Positions 41,301 to 49,648 of a stretch of DNA of 64,000 bases are shown piece by piece. Under the pieces are notes generated by a model, which was not told the DNA's origin, ran no database searches, and worked only from the letters and a program-made list of their open reading frames with translations. Source of the DNA: Phorcus lineatus (Eukaryota; Mollusca; Gastropoda; Trochida; Trochidae); assembly GCA_921293015.1 (NCBI GenBank), contig OV121088.1:23349645-23413644 (forward strand), read 5' to 3'. Position numbers and translations under genes: made by a program. The stretch's first letter is position 1, and every line of letters starts with the position of its first letter.

Positions 41301-44300
41301 CATCAAGTTAAAAACCAGGTGAAAACGATCGCCATCGACGTAAAGATGCTTATTAATAAAATAATAATAACATCAAGTGCCAAACAACGACTGATTCCAA
41401 ACGAAAGATATCTATTTTCCACCTAGTCGGGAAAAACAATCTTCGAGAATCCGCCATGTTTGTCTCTTTTCCCGCGCACAAACGAAGCACGTGGCTCGAA
41501 ATGGTTGGGAAAAGCCTAAGTCACAACGCGATGGAATGCGATAATGCGAACCTATTCTAAACTACGTTTAGTAATAAAGGTTACCATACATTTGAATCTT
41601 TCTCCATGTCAATTTTCTTTTTGGAAACTTAGCAAACTTGAGTAGCGAAAACACGTCTTTCTTCCTCAATGACAGATTGATAAGTGGGTTGCTAATAGAG
41701 TTACCGGCCCTGGCGGACCAGTTATCGCCAGGGTAGGGGGCCCTGTTAGGGTGGTGATATGTACAAAAACACGTTTTGAGTGGTTTTTTGTATATTTTTT
41801 ATTTAAAAAATAGTCACAACCTGTCATATAGCAAAAATATACAGATTTTATGCAGTAGTACCCCAAGGAGGATCCCTTCCTGAAAAAGAATTTTTATTTT
41901 GGTTCAGCATTCTCATAAACGCTTTTTGCTTAGTCAAGCTCAGTCAAGAAGGCTCACCGTGAGATGTTTGGTCTGTGAGGTGTGCAGCTGTTGAAGCAGG
42001 TACTGGACGATCCTGGAGAGACTGCTCTCTAGCTGGGGCTTCACGTGAAAGCTGGGGGAGAAGAGGAAGGGCTTGACCAGCCCCTGGACCATGGGGGGTG
42101 GCTCCTCCGCCCAGTCAGACATCAGGGGGTGCAGCAGCTGGTCAGTGATGTCCTTTGCGATCGCGGTCACCGGCTCTTGCTGGGGGTTGTCCACTCCAAA
42201 GAACAGACGGGGAACCAGCCTGGAGGAGGTTGCAAAGAAGTCATATGAGTCTAATTACCTTTGTCGTGCAAGTTTTATGTATGGTAGAGGATTATTTTAC
42301 TTGATTCATATTTTGGAGTAAAGCTATCTATCATCCAGACAAGTTCTTGAGAGACAGTTATATCTGAATATCAACTAGTCTACTCAACAGCCATATGATG
42401 CAGGCTTAAGGCTGGGAGGTGTCAAAGATGCACATTTAGGATGCTGGGCAGATCAACAAAATATGTTGGTCAGGAAAGAAAAACCATTGGAACTCAAACT
42501 GATCATGGCTGCATAAATTATTCAGACTTAAAAGCTTACAAATTTGACCACTGGGCGGTCATCAAGAGCCAATAAAATGTCAGTCTAGTTACCTCATACC
42601 TGCTACTATGATGTATGCTTGGGGGACATATTTGATGCCTTTGGATTGAGAGCAAAGGTGTTCAATGTGTCAAATTGAATTTATTATTCTTCACAAATGT
42701 CTTTGAACATATGGGACATGAAGAAACTTGAGCTTACTTCATGAGAGTTTTGGACGATGCATGCCTCACCCGGCCGTCCTCGTCTCCGAGAAGGGGGATG
42801 ATCACTTGCTGGAGGTAGTAGTCCTGCAGGTTCAGCCTCTGTTTGTACAAAGACATAGTGAGACTTGAGGTGCAACAATGCGATAAAGGAAAAATCATAT
42901 ATCCTGATCTCATATTTTTTAACCAAAAAGCCAGAAAAACCACTATGGCCATGGATCAGTTTCTGAACATACACAGAGAAAAGTTTATTTAAATTAACCC
43001 TTTGCATGTGTGACTCTTAACATTCTTGAACTAAACTGTTTTGACAAGTCGCTTAAAATATCTAAGATATTTTTACGTGCAAATGTATACTGAAGCTATT
43101 GAAATTTGTTTTCTTTATTTTGAAAGGAGCACAAACATTTCTGCATGTAGAACAGTTAGTTTTCTACCACAATAATTGCAGAATATAGTTTGTCTGTTTG
43201 AATGAAGAAACAGTGAGAAACTTACCCCAAGGAAGTGGTGGCGGCCCTGCTTGTAGTCCTGGGAGAGAGTCTGGAGGTAGCTGACCACCTTGAAGTTGAG
43301 GCAGCCCAGCAGCTCTAGGAGTTCAACCTGGAGCAAGATACAGGAGGTGAAAGAAATAGAAACAGTCTTTTTTTAACCACATTTAGTACTCTATAACTGC
43401 CTTGCACATCAATTTTGGAATAATTTTCAGTCAAAATATTTTATCAAATCTTAGGATATTCAGATATCTGAATATGCTTTAATATCACAGTGATTGAGTG
43501 TCAAGCATGCAGGCCTGTCTGAATTCTAGAAAAGTTGTAAATGGGGTCAAACTTTAGAGAAGGTCATGGTTAACAAGTGTGCAAGTTTGGTTGATATATA
43601 CACCTAATGGTTTTTGAGAAAATTGACCGGACGCAAAGATGGACGGCTATATACCTCCACTTACCTTGTAGCAGGGGCATAAGAAAGAGGTATAATAGTT
43701 ATTATAACTATCACTATTGGTGAATAACAGTCACCCACCTTGACGAGCCAGTACGGGTTGTTCTTCATATCGAGGAGATCAAGCAGCACACTGAGCCCCG
43801 CCTTCCCATGGCAGCTCTCCAGTAGGTGACCCAGACACAGCTGTAGGGCGATCAGCGTCAGCCGGATGGCTACGGAGGACTCATCACACATTATGTGGAC
43901 CAGAGTCTCTATCAGACTCTCCAGTGATATCTCCCCTGTAACAGGGACAAAATAATAAAGCGTTTTGAGGCACAGTTGTTTAAATTTTGGCCATGAGGTC
44001 ATGAAACAAATTAAGACAATTGTTTGATAAGCACAAGCTTTGCCAATGCTCATTTTATTTCAACTTTCCTTGAACTTACAATCAGTAATATGACAATTAG
44101 GTTTACATGAAACGGATGTAAGCAGGTATAAAGTTGTATAATTAACAAGAGGCGGTCAAACAAAATGCATAGTGAAGATTTATTTTTTAGATTCTGGGCC
44201 CTCAATGACAACTTTGTCAATATTGTCCCACCTATATCAGCAGGCGAGTGTTTCTTGAGCCACTTCTTGAAGTTGCCCCGTCCCTCGATGAGGACGGCCT

Positions 44301-47300
44301 TGATGAGACTGCCTATCACGGTGGCTGTTGTTCCTTTCAGCTGGGGGTCTGGGTGACTCGCATACAGCACCACGTCTCGCACTGCCTGGTTCCCACCTGA
44401 AGGCAGTGTTCATTAGTATTTCATTTACATCCAGCAGTTATACCAGGAAGAATGTCAAAGCACATGATTTGTCATTTAGATATTGAAGAGTCTGATGGGA
44501 AGGCTAAAGGCATGTTTTTTTATTTTACAAGGGTTTGTGCTTATTAGGGAAGGTGTGCTAATCAAGTCATTATCAGTGACTATCAAACACTTAACTAGAA
44601 ACAGCTAAATGATCATACCCTCTGGATCCACAGGAAACAGTTTACAGAGGTATATCCTAGGACAGAGTGAGAGCGACGAGGCAACACAGCTCAGCGCTAA
44701 AGACTTCAGACTGACTCGAGCCACCTTGTCCGGCAGCAAGCCTCCTGAGGTCCCCGTGAGCAAGAACCCTCGACACAAGAGTCGCACACAGTACACCAGA
44801 GGGAGCTCTTCGTCCAGCAAACTCCCTATGTCTTTCACAACATCCTCCCTGATTCCTGGAGGGATTGGAGACACAGACTCAGGAAGATCGGGGTCACCTG
44901 AAGGGTCGTATTCTGGGTTCCCATTCAAGTCCTGGCTGACTCCTTTCCGCAACGAAGGTCTTCTCTTTGGTGATAAGCTCTTAATACTCATGAGAGTTTC
45001 TACACTACTACTATGGGATAATGTTGATCTTTCTGATCTCTCCTCATTCAAATCTCCAATTTCTACGTTAGAATAATCAGATTCTGATGTGACTATAACC
45101 GTAGGGTCTGCACCAGCTCCAAGGTTCGTTAGGTCTGATTCTGACTTTCCTTCTCGTCTCGAGTCTGCTGAAAGACGTCGTACATTGAGACCCTCAACAG
45201 AGTCAGGGTCAAGGTCAAAGTGTGCGGGCTCGGAGGAGGAAGCTGATTGGTCCCCTCCATCTTCGTCCTCCAGACCTGTGTCGTCAGCAAGACTTGGCAG
45301 TTCAGCCGAACCTGCAGTCATGAGGGCATGGCTATAAGTTATTTGGGTATATTAACATTAGATTATATTGCATCTCTTTGCAATTAAGAAGTTGTAAACC
45401 CATGAATTTCTTCATCATACCAACTTTTAAAATACCACTCAAAGAAGTTAGATTATTTTGGGTTGAATAAATGGACTTTTATTGTAGTTTTCAAAAAAAT
45501 AAGTTAATTATATCAATTAATTTATTAATTTCTAACATCCTTGAAGTTTATTTTCTAATCCTCAGTAAAAAAAAAACTGTAACAAAAACAAAGATTGTCA
45601 ATTTTTTAATCTTTCATGTCTGTATAGATGGTTATGGGTAACAACTTAAATAGTAAGTTTAACTCCCCTTGAACGCCAATAATATCTTTTATCAGTAGGT
45701 CACGTTTTTTATAGTTAACGTGAAAGAAAAAAGAATCACCTTTCAGATGATACAATAGTTCCATTACGCATCTTTTTTTTTCATAAGACACCTCAAGCTG
45801 GCAATCACGATTTACTTTCCACCTTGAATGCTCTCATCTTTATGCCTCATTGATGCATCTTCTACGATTTATTTATTTCTTATCAAGATCTTAATTCATA
45901 CATCTTTTATCAAGATGATTATCAAGACTCACTCTCGACCCTGAAGCGCTCCAACTCCTCGTAGTCCTGCTGGTAGATGAGCGTGGTCCGGACACTGCCA
46001 GGGGTGAGCAGAATATGGCGGAGCTCCGGCGGCGGGGTGCGCAGTAGCTGCTGTAGGGCCTCCAGGGCAGCCGTCACAACGTTGTGGTCAGCATGACTCA
46101 TGTAGAACAGTAGCATTTGGAACAACTGGAAACATGATCATTTTTATTCTATGAGGAAACAGATCCCTGGGTCAAAACATGTAGGAAGAAAATGAATTAA
46201 GCGCCAACATGTTATTACACGCATTAGCATAAAGTACCTGATAAAAGATATATATATAGTTTTTAAATATTAAGTGATGAATTTTTTTAAAAATTAATTA
46301 AGAAGAAAACTGAATTACAGTGTTGAATGTGTCGAAGGTACACTTGTAAGGGAGAGGGCATATCTTGCCACAATATTTGAACACTTATTGTAGCATTCTC
46401 AAGTAAATGATTTGTTAAAACATACATTGAGTTGAAGATACAGAGGCAAAAAGATTAACATATTTTCATATAATCCTTCAATTGTTTCATAGCACTAATT
46501 TGGCATAAGCACCCACCTTGAGGAGCTGTTCCTGACTGACCCCCTCCTCCTTCTCCTTCTGTGTCACCCCGAAGCTGCCCTTGAGTCCCTGGTCCCGCTC
46601 ATCAGACTGAACCAGCTGGGGTATGATGGTCCGCAGGCACAGGATCACTCCAAGCAGCGTGTACACATCATGCTCCACGTCCACCGGGAGGACAAGCTCT
46701 GGAGGGGGAGGGAGAACAAGGGGTGAAAAAAGGAACAGTTGTAACAAATGCCAAGTGGTATAGTTGTTAGATAAAATAGTTGCATGTGGTCCTGTGCATA
46801 GCTTAATTGCATCACTTCTATCAGTGTAGTTCAGCCACAATGGTCACGTACCTGTGGACAGACGGATGACCTTTTTATCTCTGGTTATACTGAGAGTTAA
46901 AAGAGTCATTCCTTGATCCACAATGAGACACATTTCCTTTGAGTAGCATCTAACATAATTCATGTCATTCTATTTCACATTTCATTATGAGTAAAGGAAT
47001 CCCTGTTTAATAAGCTCTTACCTAAAAGAATGTTGACAAGGTATGAGAAGAAAGACATAGGGTTGCGAGAGTACTGGCAGACGAGCGTGAGACTACTAGC
47101 AGCGGTACGCCGACACACGGCCAGGTTAGATTTGAGGTTTGGGAGGAAAGCCTTCAGTAGCCCTTTAACCTCTGTATCATTAGCAAAGCCCATCAGCCCA
47201 GGACAGATCTTCTGCATTGATGATGCTAGAGTCTCCTGAATTGCTTCCTCCTCCGTACGTCGACATATACGCGCCAAGCAGGGAAGCAGGTTCACAACAT

Positions 47301-49638
47301 ATGGTCTGCAACAATGAGTTTACAGGGAGGTTAAATAAAAGCAATTTCATAACATAGCTTTAGGGAAGTTTCCTGTTGCAAATTGGTGCTGGATGGAAAT
47401 TATCTGTGAAATTCAAGAAAATGCAGTGTTGCACACACACAAAAAAGGTTACCTCGGATTGTCATTTAAACTTTTATGTACCTGCGAGATTTATCAAACA
47501 GATATGAAAAATCAAAATAGTTTTTAAAAAAACATTTTCTTAAGTGCTTGTAAAATGACAACATAGATAGGTTGGAATCATTTTTTCATCTAATCTTATT
47601 TATCCAAAGTCATCATTTAATATTACTTCAAATAGCTGAATATTTCTGACCTGCACTTCTGAGGCCGAATAAGATGACACATGTCTGCAAAACGCCACAA
47701 CGCGCCCCTGAGGCTTCGAGACGGTCCGTTCTTTTTTATTTCCTTGTAAAGCTCTACCTGTAGACGTCCAAGGTTTGTCTCGAGAAGTGTCTACAACAGA
47801 AATGTTGTCTGATTTAGAGCCATTGCAATCATTGATAAGAACACCAAAAAAACCCCAAATTTGTCATACATTTCAAATCAAATATCCTTAGATAATTTTA
47901 AGTTGGAATTAGTTTGATAACAAATGGTATTCACATTTTAGACATTATCTGCTGGTAAAGTTTGATAAAAATCAACTTGAGGAAAAACAAAAATAAAAAC
48001 TTGTTAAAGCAACTGTAACACATTTTTGGCAATCTTTATTTGTTCAAATTTTCCCAACTAGATATTAGTGTATGAAAAATACATTTCTTCAGAGGTTGAA
48101 ACATCTTCATCTTCCATCTGACTATATGTAGTCATAGATAAAGATGGCACGTACCAAGAGAAAACTGAATGCAGCCATTTTAGTGTGAACACATTTTAAT
48201 CAATTTAAGTGAATTCACATAGCTTCCTAACCTTGATTACCCATAAAAGCAATAGATTAAAAATGATTGTTTTGAAAATGGTAACATTTAATTTCCTTTT
48301 CCTGCTATCCCTTTATCTCAATACGACAGTGCGTGTAAACCTGTATTTCATGAGATATAACTTACTGGTATAATATCTATTATCAAAGGGCATAAAAGAG
48401 GCCCTTGAAAAAGATAATCTTTTCAGGATAAGTTCAGTATTTGCAGTTAAAAGTGTCTACAGGATCTTATGCGTCAGACTTAAGGCAACTTATCATCAAA
48501 CGGCTCAAGAGATGATTGAAAGGGACAGAGCTGAATGATTGGCACAAAGAAACTTCATAAACAGAATGAACTGTAATACCTTGATGGTACGGTTCAAGCA
48601 CTCGTCAGCAACCATCCTCACGTCAGACTCTTGGTCGTCACAGAGCGTAAGGAAAGCCTCCATCGCAATACCCAGAAACTTTGGGAAGTCAGATATTGAC
48701 CTTTGATAAAACATGACAAATGTTTTTAAACATGTTTCTAGGATTTTTTCAGCATTAGACACACGCTTTATCCAAAAGAGTCTTATATATGTACTGGCCA
48801 GTTAGATATTCAATCTAGATGAATTCATCTTGATGATCATATTTTACAAGTTTGACTAGTTCTTTCTACCAGCACAGCATCTTTTAAACAAAACCAAGGC
48901 CTACTTACATCAAATATGATCATGTGAAATTTGTCTGCTAACAGGCAAGGGACAAGAAATTTACTTATCTTGTGATTATACAAAATTACATTAATAAATC
49001 ATATGGCAACCTCAAACTTCTATTCAAACAATATTGAATATTCAGCATGTATTCAAAAAATCATTCAATTGTTATCTTGTAGAGTATTTCCCGAAATCTT
49101 ATCATTTCACATACCTCATATTGGGAGCACAAATGCAGTCAGCAACAACATTACAATTTGACATTTTATCCTTCTTGCTTGGGGGCTGATCTTTCTTCCT
49201 GTTTCAATGAACAGAAAACCATTGAAGTAAAGAAAAACATGCCATATTTTAAAGCTACTGTTATATGCTTTATAAGAATAAGAACAAGTGTAAATTTCAT
49301 TCTCATTTACAACAAACTTTTAACATGTATGATATGAAATAAAGATAAATAATATGCACATGAATTGTTATTCTTAATTATCAGGATAGATCAACTGACC
49401 TCACTGACAGTGTAATTTACTTGAATTTAATTGTCTCATGGAGATTGAAATAAAGTGAATGTTCATATAATCTTTGTATAGAATTTCATTTTACGTCAAA
49501 AAGATTGATTAAATGCAAATTTTAGGTTAGTGTAAAATCATATCTGGCTTACTTGCTGGTATCTTCTGGACCAATGCCCCCAGGCTGAAACACCTTCAAG
49601 CCCTCAAAGGCTTTGATCAATTTTTCAATAGTTGCCAT
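9503..49638 (-). CDS. HTT: Huntingtin, complete 53-exon coding region
   Basis: Very large HEAT-repeat scaffold protein which, in animals, binds HAP40 and acts in vesicle transport, autophagy and cell division. Fifty-three coding exons were traced and their phases agree throughout, giving 8,973 nt and about 2,990 residues; human HTT is about 3,140. The start is set by the conserved N17 helix ([17 protein letters not shown]), directly after a 3' splice site at about 49648, so an upstream non-coding exon exists. N17 is followed by one Gln and no polyQ or polyPro tract. Strong landmarks are [52 protein letters not shown] and [20 protein letters not shown]. Introns 1-51 are GT-AG; the last is abnormal. 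Introns 13, 17 and 48 carry transposons or a minisatellite, none of which breaks an exon. Exon lists follow in separate entries (boundaries good to about 1 nt). Confidence 0.97.
9681..10022 (-). other. HTT: Last HTT intron, minor-class (U12-type) features
   Basis: On the HTT strand the intron begins GTATCCTTC (plus 10014-10022), matching the U12 5' splice site RTATCCTT. TTCCTTGAC (plus 9692-9700), matching the U12 branch site TTCCTTRAC, lies 12 bases before the position where homology says exon 53 begins. The expected junction is CT|CCCACACG, but the bases just before it are GATT and not AG or AC. The only upstream AG (CAG at 9705-9707) would bring in an in-frame TGA. Confidence 0.55.
11983..12318 (-). 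repeat. 42-bp minisatellite, 8 copies, each ending in a 3' splice site
   Basis: Eight tandem units of 42 bp fill the end of HTT intron 48 up to the first base of exon 49. Read on the HTT strand, each unit starts TGTTTGAAAC and ends TGTGTGTTTCAG or TGTGTGTTCCAG, the same sequence as the authentic acceptor (fifth-to-last bases vary C/T). Units are almost identical. Two of the three frames are open through the array, but the HTT frame meets TGA at the start of every unit, so using an upstream copy would truncate huntingtin. Confidence 0.92.
14919..18594 (-). CDS. HTT: HTT coding exons 37-44 (residues about 2183-2553)
   Basis: Exons at 18511-18594, 18230-18367, 17812-17988, 17211-17302, 16510-16664, 15993-16061, 15699-15822 and 14919-15191. 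They form the middle of the C-HEAT domain. Exon 39 is the best landmark ([12 protein letters not shown], then [20 protein letters not shown]). Exon 41 has [21 protein letters not shown]. Exon 44 has [18 protein letters not shown]. The acidic stretch found before that block in human HTT is replaced here by a short [12 protein letters not shown] linker. Confidence 0.94.
17432..17760. repeat. Degenerate CCATCACCC/CTCAACT-rich array in HTT intron 39
   Basis: About 330 bases rich in C, A and T on the plus strand with repeated words such as CTAAACCATCA, CCCTCAACT and CACTCC. It looks like an old minisatellite. It includes a 103-codon open frame of low complexity that I do not regard as a gene. Confidence 0.55.
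19137..22922 (-). CDS. HTT: HTT coding exons 29-36 (residues about 1720-2182)
   Basis: Exons at 22823-22922, 22321-22500, 21528-21704, 21211-21287, 20972-21107, 20464-20583, 19731-20150 and 19137-19314. They cover the bridge domain and the start of C-HEAT. Exon 30 carries the very conserved [20 protein letters not shown]. Exon 31 has [16 protein letters not shown] and [12 protein letters not shown]. Exon 33 holds a Ser/Pro-rich linker. Exon 35 (420 nt) is weakly conserved until [12 protein letters not shown]. Confidence 0.93.
20710..20765 (+). repeat. tRNA-like SINE fragment in HTT intron
   Basis: GTGTAGCTCATCAT resembles an A box and TAGTTTGATTCC resembles a B box, spaced as in a tRNA-derived SINE. 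No full element boundary was found. Confidence 0.3.
21918..21980. repeat. Dispersed GTGAGTGAG...GGCAATATTTCAGCCATTAGCGG repeat
   Basis: GAGTGAGTGAG, TTTAATGCCGC, GGGCAATATTTCAGCC and ATTAGCGGCGTGG occur in order. Related, more decayed copies lie at about 6543-6595 and 14715-14775. The consensus resembles a short repeat I associate with vetigastropod genomes (recall, not checked). Confidence 0.55.
23030..23660. repeat. Degenerate repeats resembling the end of HTT exon 28
   Basis: The exon 28 end reads (plus strand) GGGACTCATCATGAGG at about 23664. Near-copies lie at about 23211 (GGGACTCATCATCAGG) and 23323 (ATGGACTCATCCAGAGG). GAGACAC words at about 23058, 23190 and 23550, and AATGGTATTAC at about 23133 and 23395, show the same sequence was duplicated more than once within intron 28. 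Confidence 0.45.
23662..27556 (-). CDS. HTT: HTT coding exons 20-28 (residues about 1182-1719)
   Basis: Exons at 27336-27556, 26999-27074, 26510-26727, 25946-26094, 25597-25733, 25162-25278, 24708-24830, 24310-24512 and 23662-24033. This is the best conserved part of the N-HEAT solenoid. Exon 22 is nearly identical to the human protein across [20 protein letters not shown] and [10 protein letters not shown]. Exon 25 has [20 protein letters not shown] and exon 27 has [18 protein letters not shown]. Exon 28 leads towards the bridge domain. Decayed copies of the exon 28 end lie in the intron after it. Confidence 0.95.
28223..34358 (-). CDS. HTT: HTT coding exons 14-19 (residues about 871-1181)
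   Basis: Exons at 34198-34358, 33605-33738, 32902-33037, 32162-32361, 28865-28980 and 28223-28408. Exon 14 ([10 protein letters not shown]) is in phase with exon 13, so the 7.6-kb intron with the DIRS still joins correctly on paper. Exon 16 has LVPMVEQLL; exon 17 encodes a Pro/Ser/Lys-rich linker ([10 protein letters not shown]) like the human one; exon 19 has [20 protein letters not shown]. Exon 15 is G+C-rich (GAGGAG runs on the plus strand) and stands out from the AT-rich introns. Confidence 0.94.
29051..31675. mobile_element. piggyBac-like element (non-autonomous)
   Basis: Perfect 15-bp terminal inverted repeats CTCATTAACGCCGAG lie at 29051-29065 and 31661-31675, with TTAA on both sides (29047-29050 and 31676-31679), the hallmark target of piggyBac-type transposons. 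Just inside the left end, GCGAGAGcCG...GCGTCCGT is repeated about three times, which may be subterminal transposase sites; CAGCGAGTAGCGTC lies near the right end. A 916-bp hAT-like element is inserted inside. The rest (about 1.7 kb) has only short open frames (for example 31292-31597) with no transposase motif I recognise. Confidence 0.8.
29689..30604. mobile_element. hAT-like non-autonomous element nested in the piggyBac-like element
   Basis: Ends TAGAGCTGCAACGA (29689-29702) and TCGTTGCAGCTCTA (30591-30604) are inverted repeats. They are flanked by the 8-bp duplication ATTATTAA at 29681-29688 and 30605-30612, the size expected for hAT. TATTCG/CGAATA words recur near both ends. No transposase coding seen in 916 bp, so it needs an enzyme in trans. 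Confidence 0.88.
34748..34950. repeat. DIRS left inverted terminal repeat
   Basis: 203 bp, starting GGGATCCTCCTTGGGGTAC and ending CCCACTTATCAATCT. Reverse complement of 41674-41876 with no difference seen. Confidence 0.92.
34987..35092. repeat. DIRS internal complementary region
   Basis: The left half is the reverse complement of the left end (34713-34765) and the right half is the reverse complement of the right end (about 41840-41891). They abut at GTTTGTTCG|ATTCTTTTTC. It is flanked by inverted copies of GTACCCCAAGGAGGATCC. Confidence 0.92.
35275..35310 (+). repeat. Poly-C tract in DIRS 3' region
   Basis: Two runs of about 10 or more C separated by a T, between the recombinase region and the internal complementary region. 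Length is likely to vary and to be prone to sequencing error. Confidence 0.8.
35433..36430 (-). pseudogene. DIRS tyrosine recombinase (YR), frameshifted
   Basis: The N-terminal SAM-like part ([20 protein letters not shown], then [19 protein letters not shown]) ends the frame that runs 37970-36192. The first catalytic Arg box ([11 protein letters not shown]) is in a second frame at 36240-35899. The HxxR box ([14 protein letters not shown]) and the nucleophile Tyr (FIRHYQ) are in a third frame at 35843-35433. All key residues are thus present but spread over three frames, with breaks near 36240 and 35895. Real frameshift damage is likelier than programmed frameshifting, though assembly error near homopolymers cannot be excluded. 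Confidence 0.8.
36338..38233 (-). CDS. DIRS reverse transcriptase / RNase H polyprotein segment
   Basis: A 631-codon open frame. Reverse transcriptase motifs are [13 protein letters not shown] near residue 91, the [11 protein letters not shown] block near 127, and the catalytic YLDD at 158-161. RNase H follows, with the acidic residues in [33 protein letters not shown] and [11 protein letters not shown]. After it comes the VDLFAS...FCSRIPDP...LIPRVL region found behind RNase H in DIRS elements. The N-terminal part is cut off at 38231 by a nested element; the preceding segment of the same protein is found at 39622-39803. A second frame (37970-36192) stays open across the same bases. Confidence 0.9.
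   Translation of the reverse strand: MRTPVPSSPEKAEVLRAEVVALLDKAAIEVVPRGQEETGYYSTYFLVTKKDGGFRPILNLKYLNKMLEVPSFKMETLRPVIASVEQGDWLSSIDLKDAYLHVPMHPQFKQYLRFAFDGVCYQFRVLPFGISTAPRVFTKLMLIPAQVARSKGRCCHPYLDDWLIRALSQVRNQEATQEILDILLRLGWIVNMKKSDLTPTQDLVFLGARFDTVRGLVALAPARVTKVIQTTQQFLLSPAHSARTWLRLLGNMAATVDVVWRARLRMRPVQQALAGRWSQSGSLEESVAIPEWLSTHLEWWLKEDNLARGLPLVTPMPEVTVQTDASLSGWGGVLGDHSASGLWSLDESKEHINVLELRAVRKVFDQLLHLVRGRVVRLEMDNQTAMTYIAKQGGTVSPALLQEAWQFLLWCDRFNIRVIPVYLPGVDNVRADALSRRILAPHEWMLHREIFGLISQLYGSFQVDLFASGVTNQTPVFCSRIPDPSALASDAFAIDWAGRVLWAFPPMPLIPRVLSQVGKQPPQLLVLMTPLWTAQSWFPSVLGYLVQPPVLLPCLPDLLTQEGAPHPNPRIQWVAWPLSGIASRRAVFLHELQTQYWLRGGIQRTFSTKIDGPVMRAGVAVEGFSIPFLRA
38231..39621. mobile_element. 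CACTG-ended DNA transposon nested in the DIRS (CMC/Chapaev-like, non-autonomous)
   Basis: The ends are CACTGCTGTTT and AAACAGCAGTG, with further inverted similarity inside (TTTAGTT...GAGAG near both ends). The flanks carry TGCG at 38227-38230 and 39622-39625, a 4-bp duplication. Taking out the element and one TGCG brings the reverse transcriptase frame on the two sides back together, so the insertion boundaries are well supported. The interior is AT-rich with no sizeable open frame. CACTG ends with 4-bp duplications suit the Chapaev branch of CMC transposons; that family assignment is an inference. Confidence 0.78.
39622..39803 (-). pseudogene. N-terminal segment of the DIRS reverse transcriptase ORF
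   Basis: Reads [20 protein letters not shown] then HFLSDWER, the usual lead-in to the DIRS reverse transcriptase. A G-run at about 39714-39722 appears to have gained a base, after which the right frame continues up to the nested insertion at 39622. Confidence 0.7.
39845..41281 (-). CDS. DIRS gag-like ORF
   Basis: A 354-codon open frame at 40217-41281, beginning [16 protein letters not shown], with an acidic, Ser/Pro-rich first half and a helical second half ([40 protein letters not shown]). A shifted frame at 39845-40177 continues with a basic Gly/Arg/Lys-rich tail ([17 protein letters not shown]) suited to nucleic-acid binding. The frame change between the two parts suggests one frameshift. 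Gag proteins of DIRS elements are poorly conserved, so the call rests on position and composition. Confidence 0.65.
41674..41876. repeat. DIRS right inverted terminal repeat
   Basis: Reverse complement of 34748-34950. It is the upstream (5') end of the element, since the element lies on the minus strand. A 15-bp unique tail (CTTCCTGAAAAAGAAT region) follows to 41891. Confidence 0.92.
41958..45311 (-). CDS. HTT: HTT coding exons 8-13 (residues about 364-870)
   Basis: Exons at 44619-45311, 44232-44396, 43739-43935, 43226-43327, 42738-42838 and 41958-42219. Exon 8 (693 nt) is the largest. Its first two thirds are rich in Ser, Asp and Glu, and correspond in position to the disordered protease-sensitive loop of human HTT, with little sequence identity. 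It then returns to helical repeats at [16 protein letters not shown]. Exon 12 has [16 protein letters not shown], a clear HEAT signature. Exon 13 ends at the donor for intron 13, which holds the DIRS element. Confidence 0.94.
45933..49638 (-). CDS. HTT: HTT coding exons 1-7 (residues about 1-363)
   Basis: Exons at 49553-49638, 49115-49198, 48580-48700, 47651-47790, 47022-47305, 46517-46698 and 45933-46125. They encode the N17 helix, a short Lys-rich linker ([12 protein letters not shown]) where vertebrates have polyQ and polyPro, then the first HEAT repeats of the N-HEAT solenoid. Conserved blocks include [17 protein letters not shown] in exon 3, [11 protein letters not shown] in exon 4, and LKGSFGVT in exon 6. 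Exon 7 contains [20 protein letters not shown], matching the block that precedes the long disordered region in human HTT. Confidence 0.95.
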
Positions 49639-49648
49639 GTTTCTCAGC

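Larger units (their letters stand above)
34713..41891 (-). mobile_element. DIRS-type tyrosine-recombinase retrotransposon
   Basis: Inverted terminal repeats of 203 bp (34748-34950 and 41674-41876) appear identical. Outside them, the left end has a 35-bp unique tail and the right end a 15-bp unique tail. Both tails are found joined, in complementary orientation, in an internal complementary region at 34987-35092 with the junction at 35040/35041. This is the arrangement DIRS elements use to rebuild their ends from a circle. Reading on the minus strand: gag, reverse transcriptase, RNase H, then a tyrosine recombinase overlapping in another frame. No target duplication is apparent, as expected for recombinase insertion. 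Frameshifts in the coding part, plus a nested transposon, make it a non-autonomous copy. Confidence 0.93.
34359..41957 (-). other. HTT: HTT intron 13, host of the DIRS element
   Basis: The intron runs from the exon 13 donor (GTGAGCC at 41951-41957) to the exon 14 acceptor (CAG at about 34361). About 7.2 of its 7.6 kb is a DIRS retrotransposon in the same orientation as HTT. Removing the element would leave an intron of about 0.4 kb, close to the other HTT introns. Confidence 0.85.

Noticed and set aside
9503-49638. First thought that the minus-strand helical gene might be another HEAT-repeat protein such as a nucleoporin
   Set aside because: The N17 start and long stretches nearly identical to human HTT in exons 22, 25, 30, 39 and 51 settle it as huntingtin.
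49115-49638. Search for a CAG/polyglutamine repeat in HTT exon 1 or 2
   Set aside because: Only one Gln follows the N17 helix; no CAG run exists there.
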